The notes below the pieces were generated by a model. That model was given only the letters and a program-made list of their open reading frames with translations. It did no database searches and had not been told where the DNA came from. The position numbers were made by a program, and so were the translations under genes. Of a DNA stretch of 52,715 nt, positions 25,493-33,098 are shown piece after piece. Source of the stretch: Ponticaulis sp. (GTDB lineage: Bacteria > Pseudomonadota > Alphaproteobacteria > Caulobacterales > Hyphomonadaceae); assembly GCA_002701295.1 (NCBI GenBank), contig NZUJ01000048.1, positions 1 to 52,715 of the forward strand. Direction: 5' to 3'. Every line of letters starts with the position of its first letter. Position 1 is the stretch's first letter.

Positions 25493-26200
25493 CTACTCCG
25501 GCTCGTGCCTATCGTCTTCGTTATATGCTTCCCAGAGGTCTGGTCGGCGGGTCCTGGTCAGGTCTTCCGATTGTTCACGTCGCCATTTGTCAACAGCGCC
25601 ATGATCGCCCGAAAGCAATACGTCCGGAATTGCCCGATCCTCCCACACACGCGGTCGTGTATATTGAGGATATTCGAGCAAGCCGGACTCGAAACTCTCA
25701 TCTTCGAGCGAGTCATGATTACCCGCGACACCCGGAAGAAGCCTCACCACTGCCTCAAGAAGGACCATGGCTGCCACTTCACCGCCAGCAAGGACATAAT
25801 CGCCAATGCTGACTTCTTCGATGCCGCGCGCTTCAATAACGCGCTCATCCAGGCCTTCAAAGCGTCCGCAAATCAGGATAACTCCCGGTTCAGAAGCAAA
25901 TTGCCTGACCCGGGCCTGAGTAAGTGGTTTACCTCTCGGGCTCAGATAAATCAGCGGTCTGCCCTCAGGCTGAACCGCGTCTACTGCTGAAGCGACAACA
26001 TCCGGTCGCAACACCAATCCGGCGCCGCCCCCGGCAGGGGTGTCGTCAACAGAGCGGTGCTTATGATCGGAAAATTCCCGGATGTCCAGTGTTTCTAGCG
26101 ACCAAATGTCATTTTCCCGTGCACGACCGATGATGGACGTGCCCAATATCCCCGGAAATGCGTCGGGAAAGAGGGTTAAAACTGAAGCGCGGTAGGTCAT
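25493..26200 (-). CDS. trmD: tRNA (guanine-37 N1)-methyltransferase
   Basis: Methylates N1 of G37 next to the anticodon to prevent frameshifting, using S-adenosylmethionine. The length, 235 residues, is normal. The trefoil-knot SPOUT motifs are present: [39 protein letters not shown] and [11 protein letters not shown], and the C-terminal [14 protein letters not shown]. It is co-transcribed with rplS. The usual upstream partners rpsP and rimM are not here; instead a structured element lies ahead of it. Confidence 0.97.
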   Translation of the reverse strand: MTYRASVLTLFPDAFPGILGTSIIGRARENDIWSLETLDIREFSDHKHRSVDDTPAGGGAGLVLRPDVVASAVDAVQPEGRPLIYLSPRGKPLTQARVRQFASEPGVILICGRFEGLDERVIEARGIEEVSIGDYVLAGGEVAAMVLLEAVVRLLPGVAGNHDSLEDESFESGLLEYPQYTRPRVWEDRAIPDVLLSGDHGAVDKWRREQSEDLTRTRRPDLWEAYNEDDRHEPE

Positions 26201-26209
26201 TTTTGTTTC

Positions 26210-26434
26210 TTATTGCTCGGACTTGTTGTTCGCAAGCTCACTTGTCCTGCGCCCAGCCCGGTCGGGCTGTTGGGTGCTCTTCACAAGCGACTGCGCAGGC
26301 GCAAGTTGCCTGAGCCGGAGGCGAAGATCAGCAACTGAGCAAAGGACAAACAACACGAGCGCAGCGAAGGCGCAGGCGGTGTGAGCGGTACGCGAACCAC
26401 AAAGCCGAGCATAAATAAAGAAGTTTAAAGTCAT
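26210..26434 (-). CDS. Doubtful 74-residue reading frame ahead of trmD
   Basis: An open frame from ATG 26434 to a stop 9 nt before the trmD start. The product would begin with a hydrophobic stretch (FAALVLFVLCSVA) and end in a polar Q/R/S/N-rich tail (QLAPAQSLVKSTQQPDRAG). The same DNA forms a dense nested secondary structure (26215-26360), and the codons carry no clear protein pattern. It may be a leader ORF, or the frame may simply be a by-product of a structured element. I have a vague memory of similar tails in other alphaproteobacteria but cannot confirm it. Confidence 0.25.
   Translation of the reverse strand: MTLNFFIYARLCGSRTAHTACAFAALVLFVLCSVADLRLRLRQLAPAQSLVKSTQQPDRAGRRTSELANNKSEQ
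26215..26360. other. Nested multi-stem element upstream of trmD
   Basis: Four sets of complementary segments nest within 146 nt. Outer: GCTCG and TGTTGTT (26215-26219, 26224-26230) with AACAACA and CGAGC (26349-26360). Second: ACTTG..CCTGCGC (26240-26252) with GCGCAGG..CAAGT (26293-26306). Inside it: GCCCG (26256-26260) with CGGGC (26263-26267). A separate stem pairs AGTTGC (26304-26309) with GCAACT (26331-26336). The pattern is that of a branched RNA or a palindromic repeat. Read on the minus strand it would be the 5' leader of trmD. No known riboswitch or leader was recognised. Confidence 0.45.
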
Positions 26435-26439
26435 GCCCG

Positions 26440-26802
26440 ATGGTATTTCTTCACTGCGTTCAGGCCATCTGCGCCTTCGCGTTGCTCGTGGGGCGCTCTG
26501 CATCAACAGCCTTGAGCGCGTTCTATGTGAGCGCAGCGATACGAGAACAAACTAAAGACCACGCGCCCGAGGATGAGACCCTCGATCTCGTCGCTCTCCA
26601 TGATGTTGCTATTCGCGCCGCAGAGCTGTTCGGCCACCCCTGCGAATCTGGCTCGCGCGTAGCATATTTTCTCGTTAAAGTTGATATTATGATTTAAAAA
26701 ATATACAACCTGTAGTGAAATTTAATGATTACCTGAAGTAGTTTTCTGTGCCTTTTTGAGCTGCCGTTGCAACCTACGGCTGTTTTTGAAAAGGCAAAAC
26801 CA
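26440..26802. other. Gene-poor stretch
   Basis: Between the structured element and the small secreted peptide I see no gene I can support. A plus-strand frame of 85 codons (26440-26697) is open but has no ribosome binding site or recognisable domain. The DNA turns AT-rich after 26660, and the last part presumably holds the promoter of the peptide gene at 26803. Confidence 0.35.
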
Positions 26803-26976
26803 ATGAAAACGCTCCTTTTTTCTGCAATCTCCGCTCTCTCACTGGCCGCAACTGTGCCGCTCGCCAATGCGACTGTCAGTCCGTCAAACTCGGCTGAGAC
26901 CAGCACAACGACAGCCGCACCACCGACAGGCTGTTGCACACCGGCAGGATGCGGAATCTGCATTCCATCTGCTTAA
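26803..26976 (+). CDS. Small secreted cysteine-rich peptide
   Basis: A 57-residue product from the ATG at 26803, with an AAAGG sequence upstream. It has a clean signal peptide (LLFSAISALSLAATVPLANA, cleavage before TVSPS). The mature ~34 residues are Ser/Thr-rich and then end in TGCCTPAGCGICIPSA, with the pattern C-C-x4-C-x2-C. Such a motif could bind a metal (for example copper or zinc) or form two disulfides. I recognise no family. It is monocistronic: AT-rich DNA before it and a strong hairpin right after the stop. Confidence 0.68.
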   Translation: MKTLLFSAISALSLAATVPLANATVSPSNSAETSTTTAAPPTGCCTPAGCGICIPSA

Positions 26977-26987
26977 GATGTGACACG

Positions 26988-27024
26988 TTATGGGCCGATG
27001 CGATCACGATGCGTCGGCCCATAA
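26988..27024 (+). terminator. Hairpin after the Cys-rich peptide gene
   Basis: A perfect 11-bp stem TTATGGGCCGA / TCGGCCCATAA starting 11 bp after the stop codon. Only a weak T-run (TCTTTA) follows, so termination is likely but not certain. Confidence 0.6.
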
Positions 27025-27153
27025 TCTTTACCCCGCCCGCGCGCGGGGCTCCTTCAGTCACTCGCCAACGCTCAAAAAGGCGGGAACTCACCCCTCCTCA
27101 TCTGGCTTTACCCAACCCCTGCGGGTATGATCCGGCCGATACGGGAGGACATG

Positions 27154-27624
27154 ATGGAATTCAGTCGGAAAACATTGCCAGATCAGCATTATCTTTACGT
27201 CGATCGGGAGGCGAGCATGAGCCAGCCGCAGACGATTGGCGATGCGATGGGGTCTGCTTTTGGTGAAGTGTTCGGGTTTTGTGGCCAGAATGGTGTCGCG
27301 CCGCTCTCAATGCCGGTCTCACTCTATCTTGAGATGCCCGAAGGCGACACGATGAGCTTCCGCGGCTGCGTTTTCGTATCTGAGGTCGATGCCGGAAAAG
27401 CCAGTGGCACTGTGAAACACGGTGTTATTCCGGCAGGTGAGGTCATGACGACTGTGCATGTCGGCCCCTATTCCCACCTGAATGTCAGTCACAAAGCACT
27501 TTGGGACCATGTAGACGGTCTCGGCCTCGACAAAGCTATGCCGGTCTGGGAACACTATGTCGATGATCCAACGAAAGTCCCCGAAGCAGAGTGCCGGACT
27601 GAGATTTATCGTGCAATTGGATAA
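27154..27624 (+). CDS. GyrI-like / AraC effector-binding-domain protein
   Basis: A protein of 156 residues. A GGGAGG at 27143-27148 sets the start at the ATG at 27154 (or the adjacent ATG at 27151). The fold is the GyrI/SbmC-like small-molecule binding domain: a first strand FSRKTLPDQHYLYVDREASM, helix IGDAMGSAFGEVFGF, SLYLEMPEGDTMSFRGCVFV, and the conserved GPYSHLNVSHKALWDHV and WEHYVDDPTKVPEAECRTEIY. It is a stand-alone domain without DNA-binding part. Members bind toxic small molecules or hydrolyse cyclopropanoid compounds; the ligand here is unknown. Confidence 0.88.
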   Translation: MEFSRKTLPDQHYLYVDREASMSQPQTIGDAMGSAFGEVFGFCGQNGVAPLSMPVSLYLEMPEGDTMSFRGCVFVSEVDAGKASGTVKHGVIPAGEVMTTVHVGPYSHLNVSHKALWDHVDGLGLDKAMPVWEHYVDDPTKVPEAECRTEIYRAIG

Positions 27625-27645
27625 CGACTGACTGAAAGTAACGCC

Positions 27646-28068
27646 ATGTATCGTATGCTCAGCCTCTTCTGCCTGTCTCTTGGTCTTGCAGCTTGCGCAA
27701 CGCCGGAGCCACCGGAGAGCACGCCAGGGGGCGACGTTCTGGCCGTGCGGCTGTCCATGAATGAATGGGTGGTTGAAAACCTTATGGATGCCGGCATTCC
27801 TGACAATGCTCATGCTACACTAACCTTCACCGAAGACGGGGCCGTCTCGGGCAGCACAGGGTGTAACCGCTATAATGGGACATGGACGCTTTCCGGAGAT
27901 CAGCTTGTCTTTGGCCCGATTGCCTCTACGCGCCGCGCCTGTTTCGGTGCACTAAACGACATGGAACAGAAATTTCTCTCTGTATTACAAGAACCAGCCA
28001 CCCTATCTCTTGATCAGACGGGCCTGTTGAGGCTTCAGTCAGCCAACGGATCAATCGAGGCGAGATAG
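27646..28068 (+). CDS. META-domain lipoprotein (HslJ-like)
   Basis: A protein of 140 residues, with a lipoprotein signal ending in GLAAC (Cys17). The mature part is one META domain: W-V-V-E-N, TLTFTEDGAVSGSTGCNRYNGTW and STRRACFGALNDMEQKFL are the family signatures, with a likely disulfide between Cys of GCNRY and Cys of RACF. HslJ-like META proteins are linked to heat-shock and novobiocin resistance in E. coli, but the role is not settled. Follows the GyrI-like gene by 21 bp in the same direction. Confidence 0.9.
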   Translation: MYRMLSLFCLSLGLAACATPEPPESTPGGDVLAVRLSMNEWVVENLMDAGIPDNAHATLTFTEDGAVSGSTGCNRYNGTWTLSGDQLVFGPIASTRRACFGALNDMEQKFLSVLQEPATLSLDQTGLLRLQSANGSIEAR

Positions 28069-28089
28069 CCTTCGGGAAGGAGAGAGGTC

Positions 28090-28515
28090 ATGTCGGACAC
28101 TTCAGGCACGAATGATGCCCCAACAACGATTGTGCATGGTGCCCTGACGGCCATGCACATGATGGCGGCGGCAGATGAATACCTGGCCGAAACGGAAGTC
28201 GACCTGATCATTCGCCTGATCGAACAGACAACTGGCGAGAGCATTTCCATCGAAGCTGTGCTCGATATGGCCGAAGACCTGAACAAGCAGGCATCAGGCG
28301 GCGCGATCGTCTGGAAGAGCATGTTTGAGCCCTACAGGGACCTTTCTCTTCCGGCGCGCGAAGCCATTCTCAAAGCAGCTATCATGACAGCAATTTCCGA
28401 TGGCGAGTTCCACGACAAGGAGCGGCGCACACTGGGCGACCTCGCCGACTGGCTCGGCCTCACGCCCGATGAATTCCTGACACTGCTTGAGCGTGTGCGC
28501 AGCGAGATGTCATAA
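28090..28515 (+). CDS. TerB-like helical protein
   Basis: A protein of 141 residues behind a strong AAGGAGAGAGG. All helical; the pattern HGALTAMHMMAAADEYLAETEVDLIIRLI and AILKAAIMTAISDGEFHDKERRTLGDLADWLGLT matches the TerB/DjlA-like fold, in which conserved Asp/Glu residues (here ADEYLAETE and SDGEFHDKE) sit at pseudo-symmetric metal-binding positions. TerB relates to tellurite resistance and membrane stress complexes; a stand-alone copy like this has no assigned function. Probably in one operon with the META-domain gene. Confidence 0.85.
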   Translation: MSDTSGTNDAPTTIVHGALTAMHMMAAADEYLAETEVDLIIRLIEQTTGESISIEAVLDMAEDLNKQASGGAIVWKSMFEPYRDLSLPAREAILKAAIMTAISDGEFHDKERRTLGDLADWLGLTPDEFLTLLERVRSEMS

Positions 28516-28577
28516 ATTTAAGTTGTATTTCTGCTCGCCCCGCCGCCTACTGCAAGCAGTTCAGGAAGGGGCGCATC

Positions 28578-28919
28578 ATGAAACTCCAGGGCATCACGCT
28601 GACTCTGACCCTCATTGGTCTTCCGCTGTCTGCCGGGGCTCAGGTCTGGGACCCGGAAATCCAGGAACGGATGGCAAAGATTGATGGCGCGTGTCCGAAC
28701 ATCGCCACGCCTCGAATCCAGTTCACGGCAGACCAGTCTCGCGACCTGTCAGTAACGGTTTTTGACGAAAACCTGAAACTCATTCCACGTCCGGACAGAC
28801 CAGAGGGAATGCAATTTCTGCCTCAGCCGAGATCGTCTCAATCCGTTGAGTGCTATTATTCAGGATATTCCGACGATCAGGGGCATGTGTGGGAATACCG
28901 GCTGGCACCACAGAACTAA
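28578..28919 (+). CDS. Small secreted protein, function unknown
   Basis: A protein of 113 residues with signal peptide LQGITLTLTLIGLPLSAGAQ. The mature part has two cysteines (GACPNI and VECYYS) that may pair, and a beta-rich middle (DLSVTVFDENLKLIPRP). It ends in VWEYRLAPQN. An AGGAAGGGG lies ahead of the ATG. No family recognised. Confidence 0.65.
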   Translation: MKLQGITLTLTLIGLPLSAGAQVWDPEIQERMAKIDGACPNIATPRIQFTADQSRDLSVTVFDENLKLIPRPDRPEGMQFLPQPRSSQSVECYYSGYSDDQGHVWEYRLAPQN

Positions 28920-28992
28920 GTCGGCGATTGCATCCTCATAAGCCTTCAGTCTAGACAGCGATTGAACTGATGCGCTGCTGGAAAGGCTGTAA

Positions 28993-30408
28993 ATGTCCCA
29001 CTCTCTGGACCCGGAAGACTGGCAGGCTTTCCGCGCACGTGCCCGCGATATGCTCGACACACTCATCGACCGTATGGAAGATTACAGCGACGGCCCTGTC
29101 TGGACATCACCAGACGGCTATGAACCGAAGCTCGACACAGCAGTTCTCGGACAGGGCGCCGTCAGAACAGATCAGGCGCTTTTGGAGCTCATGCAGTATG
29201 GTGTTGGCAATACGCACCCGCGCTTTCTGGGCTGGGTTCACGGCGCGGGCACTCCGTCCGGCCTGATCGCCGACATGCTGGCAGCGACCATGAATGCGAA
29301 TTGCGGCGGACGAAAAACCGGTGCCATCCGCATAGAACGCGCGGTCATCGACTGGGCGCTTGCCACCTTCGGATTGCCAGAAACCGGAAGCGGCCTGATT
29401 ACCTCAGGCACCAGCATGGCAACCGTCATCGCTCTTAAGTGCGCACGCGACAGCCGCCTTGGCTTTGAAAATCGCAAAACAGGGCATGAGGGTCAGGGTC
29501 TTGTCGGTTATACATCATCACATGCGCACAGTTGTCTGGACCGGGCCTTTGACATGCTTGGCCTTGGCGGCGATGCGCTCAGAAAAATTCCGGCCACGCC
29601 GGATGGCCGGATGAATCAAGATCTTCTTGCAGAAGCCATTCGGTGTGATCGCCAGGCCGGGTTAACGCCGTTTGTCATTTGCGGCACGGCAGGCACCGTT
29701 AATCGCGGGGCCATTGATCACCTGTCAGACCTGGCTGACCTGTGCCGCCGGGAAGACATCTGGTTCCACGTCGACGCTGCATTTGCAGCCGCGCTTCAGC
29801 TCAGCGAAACGCACAAGGACAAGCTGAACGGTCTTAGCCGCTCTGACTCAATCGCCTTTGATTTCCATAAGTGGATGCAGGTGAATTACGATGCAGGCTG
29901 CGTCCTCATCCGGGATGAAGACAGTCATCGGCGCACCTTCTCTGACCGGCCGGATTATCTGGCCGACATGGGCCGAGGCCTGGGATCAGACATGCCCTGG
30001 CCGGTTGATTACGGCCCGGAACTGTCCCGCGGCTTCCGCGCCGTCAAAATCTGGGCTCAGCTGATCGAACACGGCCCGGAAAAACTCGGTGCCGTGGTTG
30101 ATGCGAATATCGAACAGGCCCGCTATCTGGCTACGCAGATCAAGAATACTCCGACCCTCGAACTTCTGAGTTATGATGATCTCAACATCTGCTGCTTCCG
30201 ATATGTTGGCGATCAAGTTGAGACAGATCTGGACAGTCTCAATCAGGAACTCGTCATTCAGCTTCAGGAGAGCGGTTTAGCAGCGCCGTCAACCACACGG
30301 ATCGATGGAAAGCTTGCCATTCGTGTGAACATCACAAACCACCGAACACAAACCGAAGATATGGATGTCTTGCTGGACGCAATTCTAAGGATCGGGCGGC
30401 GGATCTAG
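28993..30408 (+). CDS. PLP-dependent amino acid decarboxylase (group II)
   Basis: A protein of 471 residues related to aromatic-L-amino-acid, tyrosine and glutamate decarboxylases. The PLP lysine is Lys293 in DFHKWMQ, with HVDAAFA ~30 residues before it binding the cofactor ring. The N-terminal half has NTHPRFLGWVHGAGTP and GLITSGTSMATVIAL, standard for the family. The substrate (Tyr, Trp, DOPA or other) cannot be told from motifs. A GGAAAGG precedes the ATG. Its last 24 bp overlap the end of the opposite-strand regulator gene, so the two genes are convergent and interlocked. Confidence 0.93.
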   Translation: MSHSLDPEDWQAFRARARDMLDTLIDRMEDYSDGPVWTSPDGYEPKLDTAVLGQGAVRTDQALLELMQYGVGNTHPRFLGWVHGAGTPSGLIADMLAATMNANCGGRKTGAIRIERAVIDWALATFGLPETGSGLITSGTSMATVIALKCARDSRLGFENRKTGHEGQGLVGYTSSHAHSCLDRAFDMLGLGGDALRKIPATPDGRMNQDLLAEAIRCDRQAGLTPFVICGTAGTVNRGAIDHLSDLADLCRREDIWFHVDAAFAAALQLSETHKDKLNGLSRSDSIAFDFHKWMQVNYDAGCVLIRDEDSHRRTFSDRPDYLADMGRGLGSDMPWPVDYGPELSRGFRAVKIWAQLIEHGPEKLGAVVDANIEQARYLATQIKNTPTLELLSYDDLNICCFRYVGDQVETDLDSLNQELVIQLQESGLAAPSTTRIDGKLAIRVNITNHRTQTEDMDVLLDAILRIGRRI

Positions 30409-31152
30409 CGTATCGTCCCGGCCCATTTCGATCGGTCCTTGCGGATAATCTTTCCGCGCATAGTGGTTATACGGGTCAAGCTCATAATCCGTCTTTAATC
30501 CGCCAACACTTTCGGCCGTCGCCGCCGACAGGTCACAGACTGCGTGAAGCTTGTAATAATCGAAGGACCGGCAGATGAATTCTGTTGTCCGCAAACAGGC
30601 GCGCATACAGTCCTCAACCGATGCATTGCGTAGTTTCTTGTGATTGTAATAACGAATGGCGGCATCCGGAATCATGTCAAATTGGGCGCGCAGGCGTTTG
30701 GCGGGCAGATCGAAGCCCCAATACCAGACGGCAATGCCCATCGCGAGACTTGCGACCACAGCAAGTGCAACCAGTCGGTAATAATCCTTCAGAAAGTTCC
30801 AGCCCGCCGTGAGCGGCCCATAGAAGTGAACATCCATCCTGTTCACGTCGCCGACGAATTGAACGCCGACATTTGGAACAGTGCGGATCAACCTCTGCTC
30901 AGTTCCGCTGTCACCCAGCGCAGAACGCAACGCACTCAGCCGGCTGGCAAGAGCCGCATCAGAAACGGCACGTCCATGCCAGATTTCCTGGTTGATCCTC
31001 GTCTTTTGAACGGTTTCATTCGCGTTTTCGACCAGCAGAATCAGTAGCGCCATCACCTGAGGCTGCACGGCAATCACATTGCCTCCTGACTCCAGCACAT
31101 GCCGTGTCGCATTGAGGGTAAACCCTTCAAACCTGTAGATTGTTTCTTTCAC
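30385..31152 (-). CDS. Winged-helix transmembrane regulator with periplasmic PAN/apple domain
   Basis: A protein of 255 residues. Residues ~5-103 form an OmpR/CadC-type winged helix (IAVQPQVMALLILLVENANE, a helix-turn, and IRTVPNVGVQFVG). One transmembrane helix follows at ~126-146 (LVALAVVASLAMGIAVWYWGF). The periplasmic part from ~172 to 233 has Cys182, Cys186, Cys194 and Cys206 in the sequence SVEDCMRACLRTTEFICRSF, with SFDYY, which is the PAN/apple pattern of disulfide-linked protein or sugar-binding domains. So it resembles CadC in layout, but the sensor is a PAN domain. Target unknown; the convergent decarboxylase gene is the nearest candidate. Confidence 0.85.
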   Translation of the reverse strand: MKETIYRFEGFTLNATRHVLESGGNVIAVQPQVMALLILLVENANETVQKTRINQEIWHGRAVSDAALASRLSALRSALGDSGTEQRLIRTVPNVGVQFVGDVNRMDVHFYGPLTAGWNFLKDYYRLVALAVVASLAMGIAVWYWGFDLPAKRLRAQFDMIPDAAIRYYNHKKLRNASVEDCMRACLRTTEFICRSFDYYKLHAVCDLSAATAESVGGLKTDYELDPYNHYARKDYPQGPIEMGRDDTLDPPPDP

Positions 31153-31454
31153 CTACGCCTCAAACATTTGGAAGCCTGCGCAGCTGACATTCTCATCGCT
31201 GGCCCATCGCGTGCTTCATCGTTTGATCTAGGTTAATAACCGAACTTGGCGAGTTAGAAAACCTGTATACTTTCAGGGATCACCTCGTTTTTTTAGGCGT
31301 CTTCAGATTTCTTCATGTGGCGGTCGCGCAAAGTTGAGCCACACTTGTGGTCTGGCTGGGGAGGGATCATGCCGCAGCCGGCAGATCAGCAGTCCTGTTC
31401 GATTGCGTTCTGTCCCAGTTCTGATGGCCCTTCGCCCAATCTGGGCCATCAGGA
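31153..31454. other. Gene-free stretch, possible small RNA on the plus strand
   Basis: No gene is visible in 31153-31454. A TATACT box at 31266-31271 with a weak -35 (ACTTGG) could start a plus-strand transcript that ends at the hairpin at 31461-31486, giving an RNA of ~215 nt. Within it, CTGATGGCCC (31421-31430) pairs perfectly with GGGCCATCAG (31443-31452). No known RNA family was recognised. The region must also contain the promoter of the winged-helix/PAN gene. Confidence 0.3.
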
Positions 31455-31490
31455 TAAAAAAGAGCGCTGGTACGTCCCAGCGCTCTTTTC
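31455..31490. terminator. Terminator of ahcY, also able to act on the plus strand
   Basis: A stem of at least 9 bp, AGAGCGCTGG / CCAGCGCTCT, preceded by six A and followed by TTTTCGTTTT. Read on the minus strand it sits 30 bp after the ahcY stop and ends in TTTTTT. Confidence 0.88.
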
Positions 31491-31519
31491 GTTTTGATGT
31501 CGTTGGCAAACGCCGGATT

Positions 31520-32914
31520 TTAGTAGCGATAGTGCTCAGGCTTGAACGGACCTTCGGGCGCAACACCGATATAAGCCGCCTGCTCCGGATCAAGCTTGGT
31601 GAGTTCGACGCCGAGCTTGTCGAGGTGAAGGGCAGCCACTTTCTCATCGAGGATTTTTGGCAGCGTGTAGACCTCGTTTGTGTATTCGCCCTCATTCTGC
31701 CAGAGCGCGATTTGCGCCAGCGTCTGGTTGGTGAATGACGCGGACATGACGAAACTCGGATGGCCCGTCGCATTGCCGAGGTTCACGAGACGCCCCTGAG
31801 ACAGAAGAATAATGCGCTTGCCATCAGGGAATTCGATCATGTCGACCTGCGGCTTGATGTTCGTCCACTTGAAGTTTCGCAGCGCATCGACCTGAATTTC
31901 ATTGTCGAAGTGACCAATGTTACAGACGATCGACATGTCTTTCATCTTGCGCATATGGTCGACCGTAATGATCGACTTATTGCCTGTGGCGGTGACGAAA
32001 ATATCAGCCCGCTCAAGAGAACTCTCAAGAGTTTTGACCTCAAAGCCATCCATGGCTGCCTGAAGTGCGCAAATCGGATCAGCCTCAGAAACGATGACAC
32101 GTGCGCCCGAGCCCGCGAGCGAGGCAGCGGAGCCTTTACCCACATCACCATAGCCGGCGACAAACGCGACCTTACCGGCCATCATGACGTCTGTACCGCG
32201 GCGGATCGCGTCCACGAGCGATTCCTTACAGCCGTATTTGTTGTCGAATTTCGACTTGGTGACGGAGTCGTTCACATTGATCGCCGGGAAAGGCAGCATG
32301 CCTTGTTTCATGAGGTGATAGAGGCGGTTAACCCCTGTGGTCGTCTCTTCAGACACACCCTTGATGCTGGCCTTCATCTTCGTGAACCAACCTGGTGACT
32401 GTGCCAGGCGCTTTTTGATCTGCGCTTTCAGGACTTCTTCTTCCTCAGACGAAGGGTTTGGCAGAACGTCTTCGCCTGCCTCAGCGCGGGCACCAAGAAG
32501 AATATACATGGTCGCATCGCCGCCATCATCGAGGATCAGATTGACGATCTCGCCATTTGGCCATTCGAAGATCTTGTCAGCGAAATCCCAATACTCTTCC
32601 AGCGTCTCGCCCTTGTGCGCAAAAACGGGTGTGCCCGCATCAGCAATTGCAGCGGCAGCGTGATCCTGTGTCGAGTAGATGTTGCAGCTTGCCCAGCGCA
32701 CTTCCGCGCCAAGCGCCTCGAGTGTCTGGATCAGAACAGCTGTCTGGATGGTCATATGCAGCGAACCCGCAATACGCGCGCCTTTCAGTGGCTGGCTAGG
32801 ACCATATTCTTCGCGAGCGGCCATCAGGCCCGGCATCTCGGTTTCGGCGATCTCGATTTCCTTGCGACCATACTCAGCAAGAGAAATATCGGCGACCTGA
32901 TAATCATTTGGCAT
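31520..32914 (-). CDS. ahcY: S-adenosylhomocysteine hydrolase
   Basis: Splits S-adenosylhomocysteine to adenosine and homocysteine, relieving product inhibition of methyltransferases. The length, 464 residues, is typical of the alphaproteobacterial type. Visible motifs: [16 protein letters not shown] at the substrate site, the NAD-binding [11 protein letters not shown], the substrate lid [14 protein letters not shown] and the C-terminal KPEHYRY (Lys and Tyr reach the NAD of the neighbouring subunit). It is transcribed alone. Upstream lie a small hairpin and a palindromic operator, which suggests control by S-adenosylhomocysteine or methionine status. Confidence 0.97.
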   Translation of the reverse strand: MPNDYQVADISLAEYGRKEIEIAETEMPGLMAAREEYGPSQPLKGARIAGSLHMTIQTAVLIQTLEALGAEVRWASCNIYSTQDHAAAAIADAGTPVFAHKGETLEEYWDFADKIFEWPNGEIVNLILDDGGDATMYILLGARAEAGEDVLPNPSSEEEEVLKAQIKKRLAQSPGWFTKMKASIKGVSEETTTGVNRLYHLMKQGMLPFPAINVNDSVTKSKFDNKYGCKESLVDAIRRGTDVMMAGKVAFVAGYGDVGKGSAASLAGSGARVIVSEADPICALQAAMDGFEVKTLESSLERADIFVTATGNKSIITVDHMRKMKDMSIVCNIGHFDNEIQVDALRNFKWTNIKPQVDMIEFPDGKRIILLSQGRLVNLGNATGHPSFVMSASFTNQTLAQIALWQNEGEYTNEVYTLPKILDEKVAALHLDKLGVELTKLDPEQAAYIGVAPEGPFKPEHYRY

Positions 32915-32946
32915 GAAACTGTCCTGCGTCTGGAGAAAATTCTGAG

Positions 32947-32964
32947 GGCTCTATATCAAGAGCC
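32947..32964. repeat. Small hairpin in the ahcY leader
   Basis: GGCTCT / AGAGCC with a 6-nt loop ATATCA, located 33-50 nt before the ahcY start. It could fold in the mRNA leader. It does not resemble a known SAM or SAH riboswitch as far as I can see. Confidence 0.4.
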
Positions 32965-32980
32965 GACATGATCAGCAAAT

Positions 32981-33002
32981 CATATAAACATTTCTTTATA
33001 TG
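32981..33002. promoter_or_regulatory. Palindromic operator upstream of ahcY
   Basis: A perfect inverted repeat CATATAAA / TTTATATG with a 6-bp centre, 67-88 bp before the ahcY ATG and 97-118 bp before the divergent EF-hand gene. AT-rich palindromes of this form are bound by ArsR-type regulators of methionine and SAH metabolism in related bacteria, to my knowledge. It is the most likely control site of ahcY. Confidence 0.65.
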
Positions 33003-33098
33003 CTTTTTGAACGTGACATTTCAGCAACCTCCAACGAAAATACTTCCAGACCCCGATCCCATTGCACTATGATCAGGGCGAAGCGTTTGGAGAAACCC

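Noticed and set aside
26440-26697. Plus-strand 85-codon frame
   Set aside because: No ribosome binding site, no recognisable domain, and its start overlaps the minus-strand frame ahead of trmD.
31278-31495. 6S RNA
   Set aside because: No long rod with a central bubble could be drawn and no family sequence was recognised; kept only as an unnamed RNA candidate.
32915-33000. SAM or SAH riboswitch in the ahcY leader
   Set aside because: Only one short hairpin and a DNA palindrome were found; no conserved riboswitch core was recognised.
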